64,000 bases of DNA from Viscum album (taxonomy: Eukaryota; Streptophyta; Magnoliopsida; Santalales; Viscaceae). Below, piece after piece: positions 35,018 to 49,078 of the stretch. The notes under the pieces are model-generated. The model ran no database searches, was not told where the DNA came from, and saw nothing but the letters and a program-made list of their open reading frames with translations. The first letter of the stretch is position 1. Every line of letters begins with the position of its first letter. The position numbers were made by a program, and so were the translations under genes. Location: the NCBI GenBank assembly GCA_963277665.1, contig OY728122.1, positions 2,129,348,024 through 2,129,412,023 on the forward strand, read 5' to 3'.

Positions 35018-36741
35018 TAATCCTTATTGTTTTGTTTTAACACTTATTTTGTGCTTTTTAATCTTAACGTTATATCATGTTATTCATACATTTTTGGTTT
35101 AAAATAGTTAACATAATGTGCCAAAAAAAATAAAAGTGTCATTTATGACATATTAGGTATTGTAAAGCTATTTTCCTAATTGATGTTTTTTTAGAAAAAA
35201 TATAGCATTTAATAATATATTTTTTATTTTAAAATACGAATAGTGTCCATTTTGAGACTATTCATTAGTTGACATTTTAAAAATATCATAAAAGAATGAT
35301 ATGATAGAACCAAATACATTAAATCATGAAAAAAATTTCAAATTCATAAATAAATGTTTTTTATGGAATTAATTTATTATAATTATTTTTATTTGAATAT
35401 TTATAATATCCTTTATTTGATTCATTCATTATTTATGAAATTACAACCTCATATTTCTGTCAACATTTAGAAAAATTATTTGTTTTCAAAAAAAATATAA
35501 ATAAATTTCCATGATGAATTTAATATTTTTATATCTATGACGAATATATATAAGCATATATATCACTTGTAAATCCCCATATTAAAATTGTTATATTAAT
35601 TAGTGACATGATTTTGATATTTTGTATTTACATTAAATAAATTTTTATAAGTGTCATAATCCCACCCAAGAGGCATCCAAAGACATATATTTATGCACAA
35701 GGATTTTATTGGTCGGGAATTACTCATAAAATAAGATTACAACCAGTTTTCAAGTTGTTTTAATTGCCCGATTTACCCGTAACCCTGTTAATAAATAAAT
35801 TACTAAAGTTTTAATTGTTAATTTCGAAAAATAAAAGGGGAATATTTATATAAATTTAAATATTTGATTCTAAATATTGACTCTATTTTTCAATATGAAA
35901 AAAATATATTTGGATGAAATTAGTTAAAAAAGATTAACATCGACAGAATAATAAAACAGGTTTTTAATGTAAAACATTAAATAGTTCTTAGAGTTTTTAT
36001 ATCCAATATAATAATAAAAATGATTACATTAATATTAATTGGATTAAATTTTTAATACATAATAAATTATACCTTAAAATCATGGAAAAATATTCTAATT
36101 ATATAAATAAATTTTGTAAATATTAGTTTTGAATTAAAATGCAATATTTCTCAATATTCATAAAAAACTAAAAATAAAACAAAAATACCAAAAACTCTTT
36201 AAAGTAAAATTATACATAACTATTCCAATTATGATTTTTTTTCAAAACTTATTTATAATGTTGAAAAAAATATTGAAAATGGGTTTTCCGTTAAAAGGCA
36301 ATAAAATGCCATTTTGAGAAATAGATATTTTATGTATAAAATTAAATATTCTATTATATTATTATATGAAACTACATAATATGAATTTTATAAATTATAT
36401 TTAACTAAAATATCATTTATTTTATCAGAAAAGGGTTATTTTATTATTCTATAAACACAACTATTCCCGTTTAAATTGATATTCATAAAATCACATAATT
36501 TATATTTGATTTGTTTTCATCATAATTTATAATTAATTTTGGGTCCTAAAAATAATTATATAAATATATGTTAACTGTATTTTCAAAGTTTAATTAATAG
36601 TGTCCATTACCAATAATATAACACTAATTTAAAATGATAACATTTAAATAATAATATTTAGTTTTATAATTATGCTTGATATGGAATACATTGTAGGCTA
36701 TCGAATATAATATATATTTTTTAAAAACACTGGATTTTACA
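34938..36741 (-). repeat. Element E 3' LTR, proximal part (right of copia insertion)
   Basis: Aligns with 41060-42896. Anchors: AATAAAAGTGTCATTTAT at 35130 and 41237, CACCCAAGAGGCATC at 35663 with CACCCATGCGGCTTC at 41784, TTTTTAATGTAAAACATT at 35961 and 42105, and the ends GGCTATCGAA...TTTTACA and TGCTATCGAA...GTTACA. About 1.2 kb of the other LTR (~39890-41050) has no counterpart here, so part of this LTR was deleted at the copia junction. Confidence 0.7.
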
Positions 36742-36751
36742 TTCTCCTCCC
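36742..36751 (-). other. Polypurine tract of element E (minus strand)
   Basis: Minus-strand GGGAGGAGAA, preceded by GATGAAATTTTCAAAT and followed by the LTR start TGTAAAATCC. Element A has GATGAAATTTATTGAAGGAGGGGAGAA then TGTAACACCC. Confidence 0.75.
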
Positions 36752-38331
36752 ATTTGAAAATTTCATCTGTGATATTTTGAATTTGGTATTGGTAAATAAG
36801 GTATAAATTTTCAAAATAATTTCATTGAAATAAATCATCATAAAAAGAGTCAATAAAACCTATACTTTAAATGAAATATAAGAAAGTATGAATGTCACTA
36901 GAGACAACACATACTAGGACTCCGTGTTAGAAAACATTGAAGTAGAAGATAATATAACCATTGTTTCATAATGGAGAGTGATAGAATCAATTTTAGGATA
37001 CTATTAATAATCATAAATCAGAAAATTTGTGTTTGATAAAAGGTAATTGATTTCATAGTAGGAAAAGTAAGTGGATAAAATTTTTTATGATCTTTTTCAT
37101 CGGGTTTTTGAATTCTATTAGTACCTGGAATATGATTATATGGTAATATACATACTTAATAAAAAGATTTTCAACCCTTACATATTTTCAATCAAATCAG
37201 CTCTTTTTTCCTAAACGATGAGTATTTAATATGATTTTATACACATATGTTGCTCTAGATTAAATTTATAGAGAATCAAATAATACTCAAAATACAAAAT
37301 ATTTATTTCTATTATCTTGAAAAATTATCCAAAACCGAAATGGTTATGATAATATAAGACAATCCCCAAAAACCATTAAATGAAAAAGAGTAATTTTAAT
37401 CTCTGATGTGATACAATGTTACCCTAAGATCAAAAAAACATTCAATAAATAAATATCCCTTAAATTTCTAAAATCTATTCCAAACTAATGGTGAAACCCA
37501 TAAACAATTTTTTCAAATAATATTCCAAGATAAATTTGAACATTTTTTCTCGAAATAATATCCATCAATCTAAATTTCTCTTACTAAAAAGTAGTATCCC
37601 TACTAACATATTCTATAATATAAGATATTTGTTTCCCTAAATAACATAAATCTATCTAATTTCACAATTACATTATTACTAATTCAAAAATAAAATTCAT
37701 CATTTATATTCTCAAATGAAATCCCATAATATCCAGTTTACCTTGATCATAAATGATTTCCAAAATTTTGATTGTCTTCAAAATGAATTTTCATCCCTTC
37801 ATCCCAAAAATCCTTTTCCAGTACAAATTAAATCCACTGGGTAAAACATATATTCCTAAAATAAGGATAATCTTAATACATCAACTAATTTAATTAAAAT
37901 AAAAATTCATACTAACCAAGTACTTCAGGTTGAATAGTAGTAGGAGATACACCCTTGCGGACCATCGATTGTGGGATCAAATCCTTTATACTTGTTTGAC
38001 GTGATGGGTTTTCACCAATCATATGGGATATCCTTTTTTAAAAAGGCTATAATTCTAGAGATATTCTAAATCCCTCAAGTATAAAAATAACATTTTATAT
38101 CCTCAAAGGCTATATCTTATAATTCATTTTTTGTCCCAAAAAGTAATAACCCATAATTACCTCAATGGTGATTGTTTCTAAGAATAATATGATTCCCCTT
38201 AAATGTTCAAAACATATATCCAAAAAAGGGATATTATGAAGGTAAATTTATAATAAACCATAAAATTACATACTCATGATGATATCCAAAACTCTTAAAA
38301 AACATCTTATTCTCCAATGTTGTTAACCCAA
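36752..38331 (-). other. Short interior of element E
   Basis: About 1.6 kb between polypurine tract and primer site. No gag, zinc-knuckle or pol motif could be read in any minus-strand frame, and no long open frame exists. Either gag has decayed beyond recognition or was lost. A somewhat less AT-rich patch at 37920-38000 falls roughly where A has its leader/gag boundary. Confidence 0.55.
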
Positions 38332-38343
38332 CCTCTAATACCA
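38332..38343 (-). other. Primer binding site of element E (minus strand)
   Basis: Minus-strand TGGTATTAGAGG, one base off A's TGGTATCAGAGG and still recognisably complementary to initiator tRNA-Met. Confidence 0.75.
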
Positions 38344-38348
38344 AATTT

Positions 38349-41300
38349 AAGGAACAATCAATAATCATTATTTATTATTGAGGTATGTCCTGAATTATAC
38401 ATTATATTACATTAAGAATATTTTCTAGAATAGATCATTATAGAATTAGGACACAACTATTACATAAAAAATAGGTTGAAATGAAAAGTGCATAATTTCA
38501 ACAATATCCATTTCATTCATAAAATAAAAACTTGTAAAATGAATCACAGTTTATTGTATTGTTATATCATCATACCATTTACATTTTCCAATCTATGATA
38601 CTATTTCCTTTAAATCCATTGAAAAATATTTCACAACCTGGGATTAGTAAAAAATCTAAGTATGGGTTACAGAAAGATGGAAACTATTATTACTCAAAAA
38701 CATGTAAACCATGAATAATTTATCATAATGTAATAATTTTCACCTTCAATAAGTTGTAAATACATTGTTTTTATTATAATATTAATTAACAATTTTTTAT
38801 TGTAATAATATTACCATGCAACCCATATAATGAAAATATATTAAATTTATTTATATTGGGACTTAATCATTCTTAAATGGATTAACCATATATTCGACTT
38901 CCATACATATCACTCATACAATTAGAATTACGATATGGACGACTTCTATTGCAAATTCATTGGAAGTTATAACAGAACAACCGATCTTAGGTTTATCATA
39001 GAACCACCAATATTTTGATAATCATGAAACAACCAATATTAGTTTTATCACACAACCCTCCTTCATATGTATAAGTTCCATTGTATAATCGTGACACATA
39101 AAATATTGCAATTATCTACATTTAAATTATAAAATTTTAATTGCAATCATAAGAAATAATTTCAGGGTGTTGAAATAGTTAATTATTTTTAAAATGATTT
39201 CAAATAATAAAATACCCATAAAATGGGTTTAGTGATTTATATTCCCTTATAAAAATAGTATATTGTATAATGGAATCCAAATATCAAATAATGGCAATGA
39301 AGAAGGAGAAGTAATTGTTATGGTAAACGTTGAAAAATTATTTCTTTTATAAATTTCTAAAGAAGGTAAAATTTATTTTGTAAAAATATTCCTTTTGAAT
39401 GAATTTGAATGAAATTAAGAGATAAAATGGTTGATTTTACACCTTATAAAATAAGGTGGTATATAACATCAAAATATGCCTCATTGAAAGGAGACTGAGA
39501 CAAATTCCCATACCACATGAGGAACAATTGAACAAAAATAATTAAAGAATAACATTAAATAAAATATTAAATATAATGATAATATATAAATTCAATATGT
39601 AAAATTTTAAATTGGTTATATATAAAATTATAGGGTTATAAAAGTGAAAAATATAATTATATTCACCAATTAATTGACATTGACACCAAATCCCTTAAAA
39701 GGGTCACTTTATGAAAACAGTTGAAAGAAATTAAAAATATACTATTTCAAAACATTCATGTCTATATAAAAATATTAATAAAAACCATTTTGAATCCATG
39801 TCTAGAAAATATAATAATTTTAAAGAATAAATCTTCAAAACATTAGAATGGTGTCTTTATTTGAAAACTCTCATAATTTGAGTCCGAATCATCCTGTACA
39901 GTATTTTTCATCATTAATAATAAAAAAAGGTTAATTTATAATTCCTTTATAACCTTTATAATTTTTTAATTACATTTATATCACTTATTACCATTTTATG
40001 ACAAATACAAAATTATTTATGTTCATATTTGGCATTTTTTTTATATTTGGTACATTAGTCGAAAATGAACAGGGTATGATGTCAATAGCCCATGTGGTCA
40101 TAAGTCCATAATCTTCAAAATAATATTCATGAAATAATAATCAATTTTATATATCAGTTACAATTATAAATACATTCATTAAGTATTCATATAAAAAATA
40201 AACAACTTTTCAATCATGGAGACAGTTAGTCATACATAACCATGAGTAACATTTCCATTTTTCATTTCTCATTACGGCAATAAGGTAATATTAATTTTAT
40301 ATTTCTAGAATAATCATATTATTATTAATATCATAATAATAACATAAATATAATTATATATATCATACATGTTATGTGATGAATAAAAACAATTCAAATC
40401 ACTTCATAGAGGTGATATATCACTTATACACACAAACGACGTTATCATTTCTATGTGCACTGGATGTTAGAATGTAATTGATATTTTATACTCTTATAAT
40501 GATAAAAATGTAAAAAATATCATATATAATCATTAAATATATTATTTTGACTCTTATTTTAAAAATGGTAATGAAAAACATACATAATTGGTTGGTGAGG
40601 CTGTCATTTTCCGTACACATAAATGAAACGATCATTTCACAATTGTTGAATTTGGAGAATGATATTTGTTATGATATTAACAGACTAAAATCTATGTATA
40701 TTGAGGATAATTGATATATTATTTCATCATATTTAATAGATATAAGATGTAATATGAGGAATAAATAAAATAGATACACTTAAATAAAAACTACACCTTC
40801 CGTTCGGATGATCACATTTTTTTAACAACTTGTCACCGCTAACAAGGGTGTTCATCCTAAAATAAGGAATTTATATTTTTGTATGTATACTAGTAAGTAT
40901 TTTTATATATTTTATGAAAAAATAGTTTTATAATTTGTAAGTAATAGAGAGTAATGGTTTCCCTTGTATAGTATAGAGGAGGGGAACTCTTGGAATTAAT
41001 AAAGGATTTAATTAATATAATTTTTTTTACAAATGGGTCTAAATAGAATTATATTTAATATAGGATGTATATGTACAAAAATATATTCATAAAATATAAA
41101 ATATACAAGTTTTAATTATTTATTCAGTCCATATCATTTTATTTTTAACTCTTATTTTTCCATTTTTAATCATACAATGATATCATATTTTTTCCAATTT
41201 GTGGGTTAATATAATTACCATAACCTGCCAAAGAACTAATAAAAGTGTCATTTATAACATATTATGACCTTTGATAACTATATTGACGAATATAGAATTA

Positions 41301-42896
41301 TATATATATATATATTATGACATTTAATAAATTATTTTATATTTTAAAATACCAATGATTATAATTTTGACATTATTCATTTGTTGGCGTTTTCAAAATA
41401 TCATAAATGAAAGAAAATTTAAAAAAAAACTACTTTAAAAATCACAAAAATGTTATATCCATCCATAACATTAATTTTTGTAATATATTGTGTAATATTA
41501 TATTCATTTTATTATTAATAATATCATTTAATTGGTTGTTTAATTAATTAATAAATTACCACCCCATGATTATGATACAATTTGCAATAAGTACTTATTT
41601 CATAAAAATTTATTAACAAACTAACATGATGTATTAAATCATTTTACAGCTCTATGTAATATTTAAAGAAAAATAGGTCACTTATTCAACCCCATATTAA
41701 AACTCTTTTGTTAATAAGAGACATGAATATGACAGCTTAGACATTAATTTAAATAAAATGTAATTTGCATCATAATCACACCCATGCGGCTTCAAAGGGA
41801 AAACATTTCATCCCAATTATTATCTTTGTATAAAATAAATCATTAAATATTATTAGGATAGGTGTTAGGGATATTTTATAATATTTATAATATTATTTTT
41901 ACTTTTAAATACCCGATTAACTGTTAACAATTGTAATAAAAATAATTACTAAAGTAACTATTCATATGACCAAAAATTAATGGTAACTATTTAAATAATT
42001 TTGAAACTCTAATTAAAAAAATGAATCCTTTTATTCTAAATTCAAAATAAATAATTGACATAAATTAATTTAATATTTATGAGGTTAAGGGAATGATATA
42101 ACGAGTTTTTAATGTAAAACATTCAAAAGTTGACATAGTTTTTATATACAAATTCAATGTGAAATTGATTCCAATTAAAAAAAATTTGATTATATGATAA
42201 AAAAGAAAAATAATTATACCTTAAAAACATTTAAAAAAATTATCTAAATAATTATATAAATTAAACAAAAATAAATTTTGAATGAAAATGAATTATTTTT
42301 TAACTATTCATTAAAAATGAGTATTATTATAAAATTACAAAATATTAATCCAATGTAAAATTTAATGTCATGATTAAAATGAAGATTTTTATTTCGAATA
42401 ATATATTTTATAAAATTAAAAAATACTATATTTAACATGGATTCCCCATCACAAGGGGTTAAAATGATTTTTTTAAAAAATACTCCTTTTAAGATAAATA
42501 TTTAATTTGTTGTTATATTATGACCAAAAATTAAATAAGTTGAATTTTAGATATTATATTAAATATATATTTCAATAATTTAGTCTAAGAATAGTGATTT
42601 GGGAATTCTATAAACATAGTTATTCACATTATAATTTTTTTTCATAGAAACACACCCTTTATATTGAAATTGTTTTTGTTAACATTTCAAAATAATTTGG
42701 TAACCAATGAATCATTTTATAAAAATATTTATAACCAATTTTTATTATTTAACTAATAAATTACACTCCTACCATTAAAATGGATAGGTTATAATTGAAA
42801 CATTTAAATTATGGAATTTAGTAATCTGTTTATGCACAATATAGCATGTTATGTATGCTATCGAAGAAAGTATTTTTTTAAACATGGGATGTTACA
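38349..42896 (-). repeat. Element E 5' LTR (about 4.5 kb, minus strand)
   Basis: Starts at 42896 with TGTAACATCCC on the minus strand. The first ~60 bases align with A's LTR start (ATGCTATATTGTGCATAA against GCTTGCATTGTACGCAA). Further anchors to A: minus 40404-40388 and the TCTCAGTCTCC...CAATGAGGCATA block near 39490-39470. The distance from that block to the LTR end is ~1.1 kb in both E and A. Its left end, next to the primer site, is set by position only. Confidence 0.7.
41299..41315. repeat. (TA)n microsatellite inside element E LTR
   Basis: Uninterrupted TA run of about eight units; not present in the other LTR copy. Confidence 0.8.
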
Positions 42897-45797
42897 GTGG
42901 AATAAGAAGTAAACTATGGGATTATATTTGGGACCCTAATATCCCAATTAACCCATTTTAATAATAGATACATTTTCCTAATTACAACCTACAGAGTAGT
43001 AATAGTAAAATTTTTCTGTCATCGACTCAACAATTACTAAGACTTTCCTAATATATCATATTTAGATCATAGGGAAAGAAAATAATTAGATTAATCCTTA
43101 AATATATATTTAGAAAATTTGACAGAAACATATCTAAATAATTCATCATTCAAATGTGATATTTCAAGGTCAAATCCAACGGACCAGATCCATCAATATT
43201 CACCCAAAAGCCCAAATAACCAATAAACTACACCAAATACTCCATACACTATAGGATCTACGAAAAATGTCTCTCAAATTATTATGAATCAGCTATTAAA
43301 AATATTATTAAATTTTGAAGATGTAAATTTAGCATCCAAGGGGAGATATTCAAAAAAAATTCATCCAAGCCATTCTATTACAATAGGGAACATATAATTA
43401 AAACATAATTCCATAATACAACATGTTGAATAAAAAGAGGTGAAAATACCTTTTATCACATTTAAATAATTTTATAAATATGTACCAAAGCTTCCAACAA
43501 AAAACAAATCTTCAAGAAATCAATTTAAAATTATAAAAAAATATTTTTATATATATTTTTTTATTTAATAAATGATATACTGGTTTAACAAAATATCTAT
43601 CACCCAAAATAATACTAGAATTTTATAAATTATATAGGTTCTAAATAAATTGTAAAAAATTATTAAAAACGGGAAAATAGTATATGTGAATCATAGATTC
43701 ATTGCCTGTTTACCCACGTACCAATTGAAAAAAAAAATCTTTGATTTGTCTCGAATGTTGTACTAGGGATCTCTATAGTGTCCTAGTACATGAAACATCA
43801 CATATTGCCACCAATTCAATCCCCAATATTAGCCGCCAAAACAAAAAACCAATATAATCACACATCAAATTTAATCAATTGTAATAAATATCCAACAATG
43901 AAATGTGAGATCTCCCCACGAAACATGAGACTCTAAATGTGAATTATATAGATAAACTATTCGAGCGTGTATCTCTCTAGTTATAACAATTTAGTCCCAT
44001 TGTTCATTTAATTCCCAAATTACAATGGTAATTCTAAATCTTAGTTATTCTAACATAACATGGACCTGATACAATTTTAAATCATGTATCCCAGTTCATT
44101 CATCAATCAGATTCCTTATATGGACCACGAAATCCCTGGGTTGTGTTATCGATCACACAAGATTGGTGACAAGTGTTAAGGGATCAAAGTATGAATGTCG
44201 AGTGGAATATTAAAATATAACCAAACATTATAAATATATGAAAATGGTCAAAACATGGATAAAAATTATACATTCACATAGGAACAAAAATTTAATTTTA
44301 CATTAAAGTAATGAATCAAACTAATGACAATAACAAAAAATCCAAAAAATTCCCTATACTCACCCCATTTTTCCTTCCATAAATGAAAAGATAAATACAC
44401 CTCAAGAATTTCATTCCCATAGACACCATCCCATATTTTTTTCCATGAATGAATTTTAAATTTAATATATGGATTCTATGATAAAAATAATATAAAATAA
44501 GTAATATAACAAAATATACTACCACATGAACATCAGAATCTATGAAATTACAACTTATCAATACTTAGTGTGTGTTTATGAGAAGAAAAAAATCATAATA
44601 TAAAAATTATAATGATATGCATTATAATATACCTTTTTGGTAATTCCATTTGAAAATGAATAGCGTGTTTATGTATTTGAATAAAATATTACTTTTATGT
44701 TTATTTGATATACAATATTGAATGTAATTTTTTAAATTTCTATTAAATTCATATTACATTCAAAACAATCATTGAGAGTAAAATCATTTAGATATATAAA
44801 TAAATAAAATTATTTTATAATGTATCTCATAATTATCGATAAAATTACAATATAACCTATAGGTATAAGGATAAAATAAGAAGATGAATGTTATAGATCA
44901 TTGGTATTATAAAATAATTTATTAAAATTACAAGCTCCTAAAAAATAATATAAAAATATATTTAATTGAAAACAACACAAAAATTCAATAATGTTAGGGG
45001 ATACCAACAAAATACTTCATCACCATGTAGTGGATAATGATTTTAACACTTCACTAGCCATTATGAGGAATATAAAAAAATCACTAAAAATGAATGGGGG
45101 AAGGGTTACCATCCCATATAGGATCACCACCCAATGACCGTTGCGATATCTTAAGGGATGAAAAATATTAAAAACCATGAAAAAATAAAGTTAAAACTTA
45201 TAAATAATTATTTTCTATTATATTACAATATGTAATAAATAATGCATCATAGGAAGATTACAAAAACATCCATTACTTATATGATAATTTTATATAACAC
45301 ATATTTATTTGAAATCAATAACATATAATATAATAAACACATATTCAAAGGAGTAAAAATCCCTTATGCTTTCATAAAGACTTTGGGATCAAGATATTTA
45401 ATGATTAATTGTTAGACGTGGTTTCAAAATTTTAATGAACGATATCTTGATATAGATTTGTGGATACTGATTAAAAATATGCACCTTTCAGGTTCCTGTA
45501 AAAAAAAATTTATATATTATAATAGCCATCTTGGATTTCATGAACAAGAATATCTAATTAAAAAATTAATATGATAAAAATAGGGATTGGTTTCTGAGAA
45601 ATCAAGAAGGGTGATTTTTTTCTATTATAAATTAATTTGAAATAGATGAGTGGTATATTTTTTAAACAAATGATCCATTGAATGGATGGAAAATATTTTT
45701 TGGAGAAGTGTTTTGGTTGTATGATTTAGTTGTATTAGGGAGGGAACATATGGGAGTTTGCTGAGAATGATATTTATGGGGTAATGATACAATGGGT
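42897..45797. other. AT-rich DNA without recognisable gene
   Basis: About 2.9 kb between elements E and D. The minus-strand frame 44316-44561 is low-complexity and hydrophobic without a known domain. The stretch 45004-45035 shares ACCAACAAAATAC...CATGTAGTGGATA with 23175-23235. Confidence 0.5.
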
Positions 45798-47020
45798 TGG
45801 TTCATAGAGCATAATTGAAAATTACTTTTCATAAATTCATTTTAGAGTATTATTAAATATTGATTTCTGTATTTAATTGATTAATCCTCATTATATTTGA
45901 AACATTTGATTTGATTTATTATTTTTATTGGGGAATAACCTATTTAAGAAAAAGGAATGAAAATATATGAAAATATGAGTTAAGGTACACATCACACGAT
46001 TCTACATACCTCATGACGTGACACAAGATTTTTCATAATAAAGAATGCTATAAAACTAGAAAATGACAGTGCCACATCATGATATGAAATAAAAAAATGT
46101 TATTTTTCACAAGAATTAACCATGAAAGAAAAGTAATAGGTCCATTAAACGTTATAATAATCATTTACACATGGTGTATTCTCATTAAAAGAAGTGATAA
46201 TTTATTAGAAGGCTTTGTGATGAATTATTTCCATGATTCACGACACTTGAGAATCGAAGGATTACAAGTTGTGAAACTCCATTAAAAAGCATGATGTCAT
46301 AGTGATTTAGAAATATTAATTGGATGAAGCTGATGTTTGATAATTTTTTTCATTTAAAAATATCCCCTCGGTTACACATTGGAGGTATTCTGGGACCATA
46401 CGAAGTTTGAACGATTCCAACCGATGACATCAAGATCAGGAAGTGTTGATCTGGAGCCCCGCTTTTCCATTTTTCTTCCCCACCATTATTCTTGGGGTAC
46501 CCATGCTAATAATTATTTTCATGATTACCACTAGGGATTAGATTATATTTTTCAATGAGATGTGATTATAGGGGGATTTTTGGCTATGTGTAATTTATTT
46601 TTATTATTCATGTTTAGGATTGCATAGATTTCTTCTATCAATTCCAATCTCCTTATTTTTTGAATTTCATGACCATTGATTGGGATTTGAGTACATTTAT
46701 TTCATCACATCAATGGATTTGATTATTGTTTATATGACTATTATGAAATCATTGTTATTTATATTTAAATGGGGTTTTGGGTCTCCCAATTTTTGGTTTT
46801 CACCATGTCGATGACTACTCAAATGGTGTAATCATAATATTATTACAGGATACCTAGAGCAAGGATTATTATGAACCCATTACAACAATATACCATAATA
46901 AATCAATAATCAATTAAATCCTTAGAACATGAATCATATTTTAATGAACCCGGCATGACTTAATCCTGAATTTAATCCCAAAAATTATTGTTTCGCTTAT
47001 ACTTGCACTAGTCAGATCAA
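45798..47020 (+). repeat. 5' LTR of element D (right end approximate)
   Basis: Aligns with the 3' LTR over about 1 kb. Anchors: GAAGTGATAATTTATTAGAA (46191) with GAAATGATAATTTTTAGAA (52203), CATGATTCACGACACTTGAGAATC (46232) with the matching stretch at 52248, GGGTACCCATGCTAATAATTATTTTCATGATTACC (46495) with the 52504 region, and GACTATTATGAAATCATTGTT (46737) with 52741. I estimate identity near 70%. The right end and the primer site could not be fixed. The 62-codon frame at 46097 is not coding. Confidence 0.65.
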
Positions 47021-48440
47021 CAAATTTAAATTTCGAAGTCTTTAATTTATTTAGAACATATGATATATCATTGTGGGTTCAATTATTGGGATTTATATAT
47101 ACTACATTTTTAATTAGGTTCTCTAAATTTAATAAATAATAATATTTCCATATCCCTGTTGGAAATAAAAATGCACTAAGGGATGTAAAAAATTTACCAT
47201 CAATACATTGGGTGATTTCAATGTTTAAATTAATTAAGAATATTGTTAATTTTTTTTGTTTTAATTTTTTTTCTTCACATGGTTTTCTCATACCATTTTT
47301 TAGGTTCCAATCCACTACAGGACTACTCTAGTCAAGGAAAATACTAAACATAAGATATTTAATTAGAATTGAAGTTGGTGAAGACTTTATTTTACTAGAG
47401 AATGTAGAACGAAGGTATTGAATGAGAAAACAACATCTTGGAAGGATGAAGCTAGTATGAAGGATTCAATAATGTGATGGGCCAGAGAGAAGGAACACTT
47501 TTCCATTTAAGAAATCGGGGAGCAAGAAATTATCAATTAGTGATGAACCCTAAACCTGGGTGTCAATACATGAATTCTCATACACCCTCACACTATAAAA
47601 ATATTCTATATCAATCTATTATTCATTTAAATTATCACACATTCAATTCAGTTAACCAAAAAACCACATAAAGACCCAAAGACACTCGTAGGATGTTTCC
47701 TATAATTTATGACATGATCTAATTTCAAAATGTAAAAAATTATGTTGTATGACTACACTTTTTAAGATTATATATGAAGTAAATATCATGGGATTGGATT
47801 CAAAGTATTCCATCACATTCAATCACAACATGTGAGGATCTTGTATGGATGTTCTAACAACGATTCTAATACCATTGATGTATATAGATATATGGGTATG
47901 TATTTTAAGTTTCAATGAATTTATCTAATAATATATAAAGATTATGGGAGATATTTTGTGGTTTTATTTGATGATTTTCTTATCATGGCATTGAAAATTG
48001 ATTATAAATCATACAATCTACAAATAATTATCATAGTGAGGTCGTTTTATAATTTATTTTTGTTGTAGAATGATTTATTATATGAATGCAGCTAGAGGAG
48101 ATCAATGAGTTGTTGGATGAGATGTAGAACATTAGTTTTCTATAGAATCTAGAAGAAGGGAGTTTCAAAGGAGTTCACAAGGTAGAAAACAACTGGCTCA
48201 TCACACAAATGAATGTCATCTCAAAAAATTAGGATATAATATTGTCCGACCAAAAATACCCATGTTTTATATTGTGAATATGTTAATTTTATAGTTTATT
48301 ATCAAAAAACTTATGTGCATGTATTGTGGACACAACAACCATAATAGTATAATAAAAATCAAGTCGAGGATTTCAACACTAACACCAAGGTTTTCAACCA
48401 CAACACCAAGGGACAAAACTGACCAGTCATGTCCATTCAT
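47021..48440 (+). pseudogene. Athila-like gag remnant of element D
   Basis: The N-terminal half (47021-48060) cannot be read with confidence; a 65-codon frame at 47474-47671 may be part of it. From ~48080 the pattern of Athila gag is visible: a NAARGD stretch (family DAAAGG), then after a frame change INELLDEM-stop-NISFL and GVHKVENNW (family LLEEMATNSYQW...AGVYEVD). At 48316-48345 CMYCGHNNHNS represents the single CX2CG-H knuckle, followed by a Gln-rich HQGFQPQHQG stretch (~48390-48410) that also occurs in Athila gag. Many stops and frame changes make it non-functional. The family assignment is from remembered motifs. Confidence 0.6.
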
Positions 48441-49078
48441 TGGAGGAGACCCATGAAAAATTTATGACCACCACATGATCTTCTCATAAAAATCATATAT
48501 AATAATCAAGATGTCAAGGAAATATATTCAGGGAATTGTGAAATTACTGTCCAAACCAACAAGTAAAAATGAGTAACATAAAAGGAAAAAAAATTTAGAT
48601 AGCCAAACAACTTAGGGAAAGGCCTAGGGGATTACATATAGGACTACTAGAGAAACATCCTCATGTAGACATTAATTCCATATTTCTTTAAAGTTGAAAT
48701 ATTTCACAGGGGAGAAGAATATAGTTTTTATGAAATATTAGACAATAACCAATTGAATAAATTAATGAAAATTACCTAGATGATGAAAAAAATAATGAAT
48801 AAGAAGAAAAAACACCATACCAACTTCCACTACCATTTAATTAGTTTGTAGATAATGTGATTATTGATTAGACTAAAAAATATAGAGAATTTAAAAAATA
48901 TATGTATCAATATCTCATTTATTGAGGTAATTTCAATCAAGAATGTGTATTCAATGTTCAAGAAAGAGATTGGTTACAGATCAAAACATTCTTGGATAAT
49001 TTTCTACCATTACACTTGAATGTTGAATCTCATTAGTATTTTCAAGAATCCAACCTAAAAGTAAGAGTGATTGAGGTA
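48441..49078 (+). other. Linker between gag and protease of element D
   Basis: Reads as decayed polyprotein. A PLPF-like proline motif near 48828 and an EFKKYMYQY-type stretch near 48890 sit where Athila has its PFPQRL and EFLKVFKKL blocks. No intact frame. Assignment is by position and weak similarity only. Confidence 0.4.

Larger units (their letters stand above)
24870..42896 (-). mobile_element. Element E: old minus-strand relative of element A, split by copia element B
   Basis: Two diverged direct copies of a long sequence lie at ~24870-26415 plus 34938-36741, and ~38349-42896. Read on the minus strand they behave as LTRs. Each starts TGTAA (TGTAAAATCC at 36741, TGTAACATCC at 42896). A polypurine tract GGGAGGAGAA preceded by GATGAAATTTTC abuts the inner LTR start, and a TGGTATTAGAGG primer site abuts the other LTR's end. 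This mirrors element A. Direct similarity to A's LTR includes 17 identical bases (AAGTGATTTGAATTGTT, minus 40404-40388, A 11182-11198), the GAGGCATA block near 39470 (A ~11900), and the first ~60 bp of the LTR. Element B (26416-34937) is inserted in the 3' LTR. The left boundary is uncertain by tens of bases and no TSD could be identified. Confidence 0.75.
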
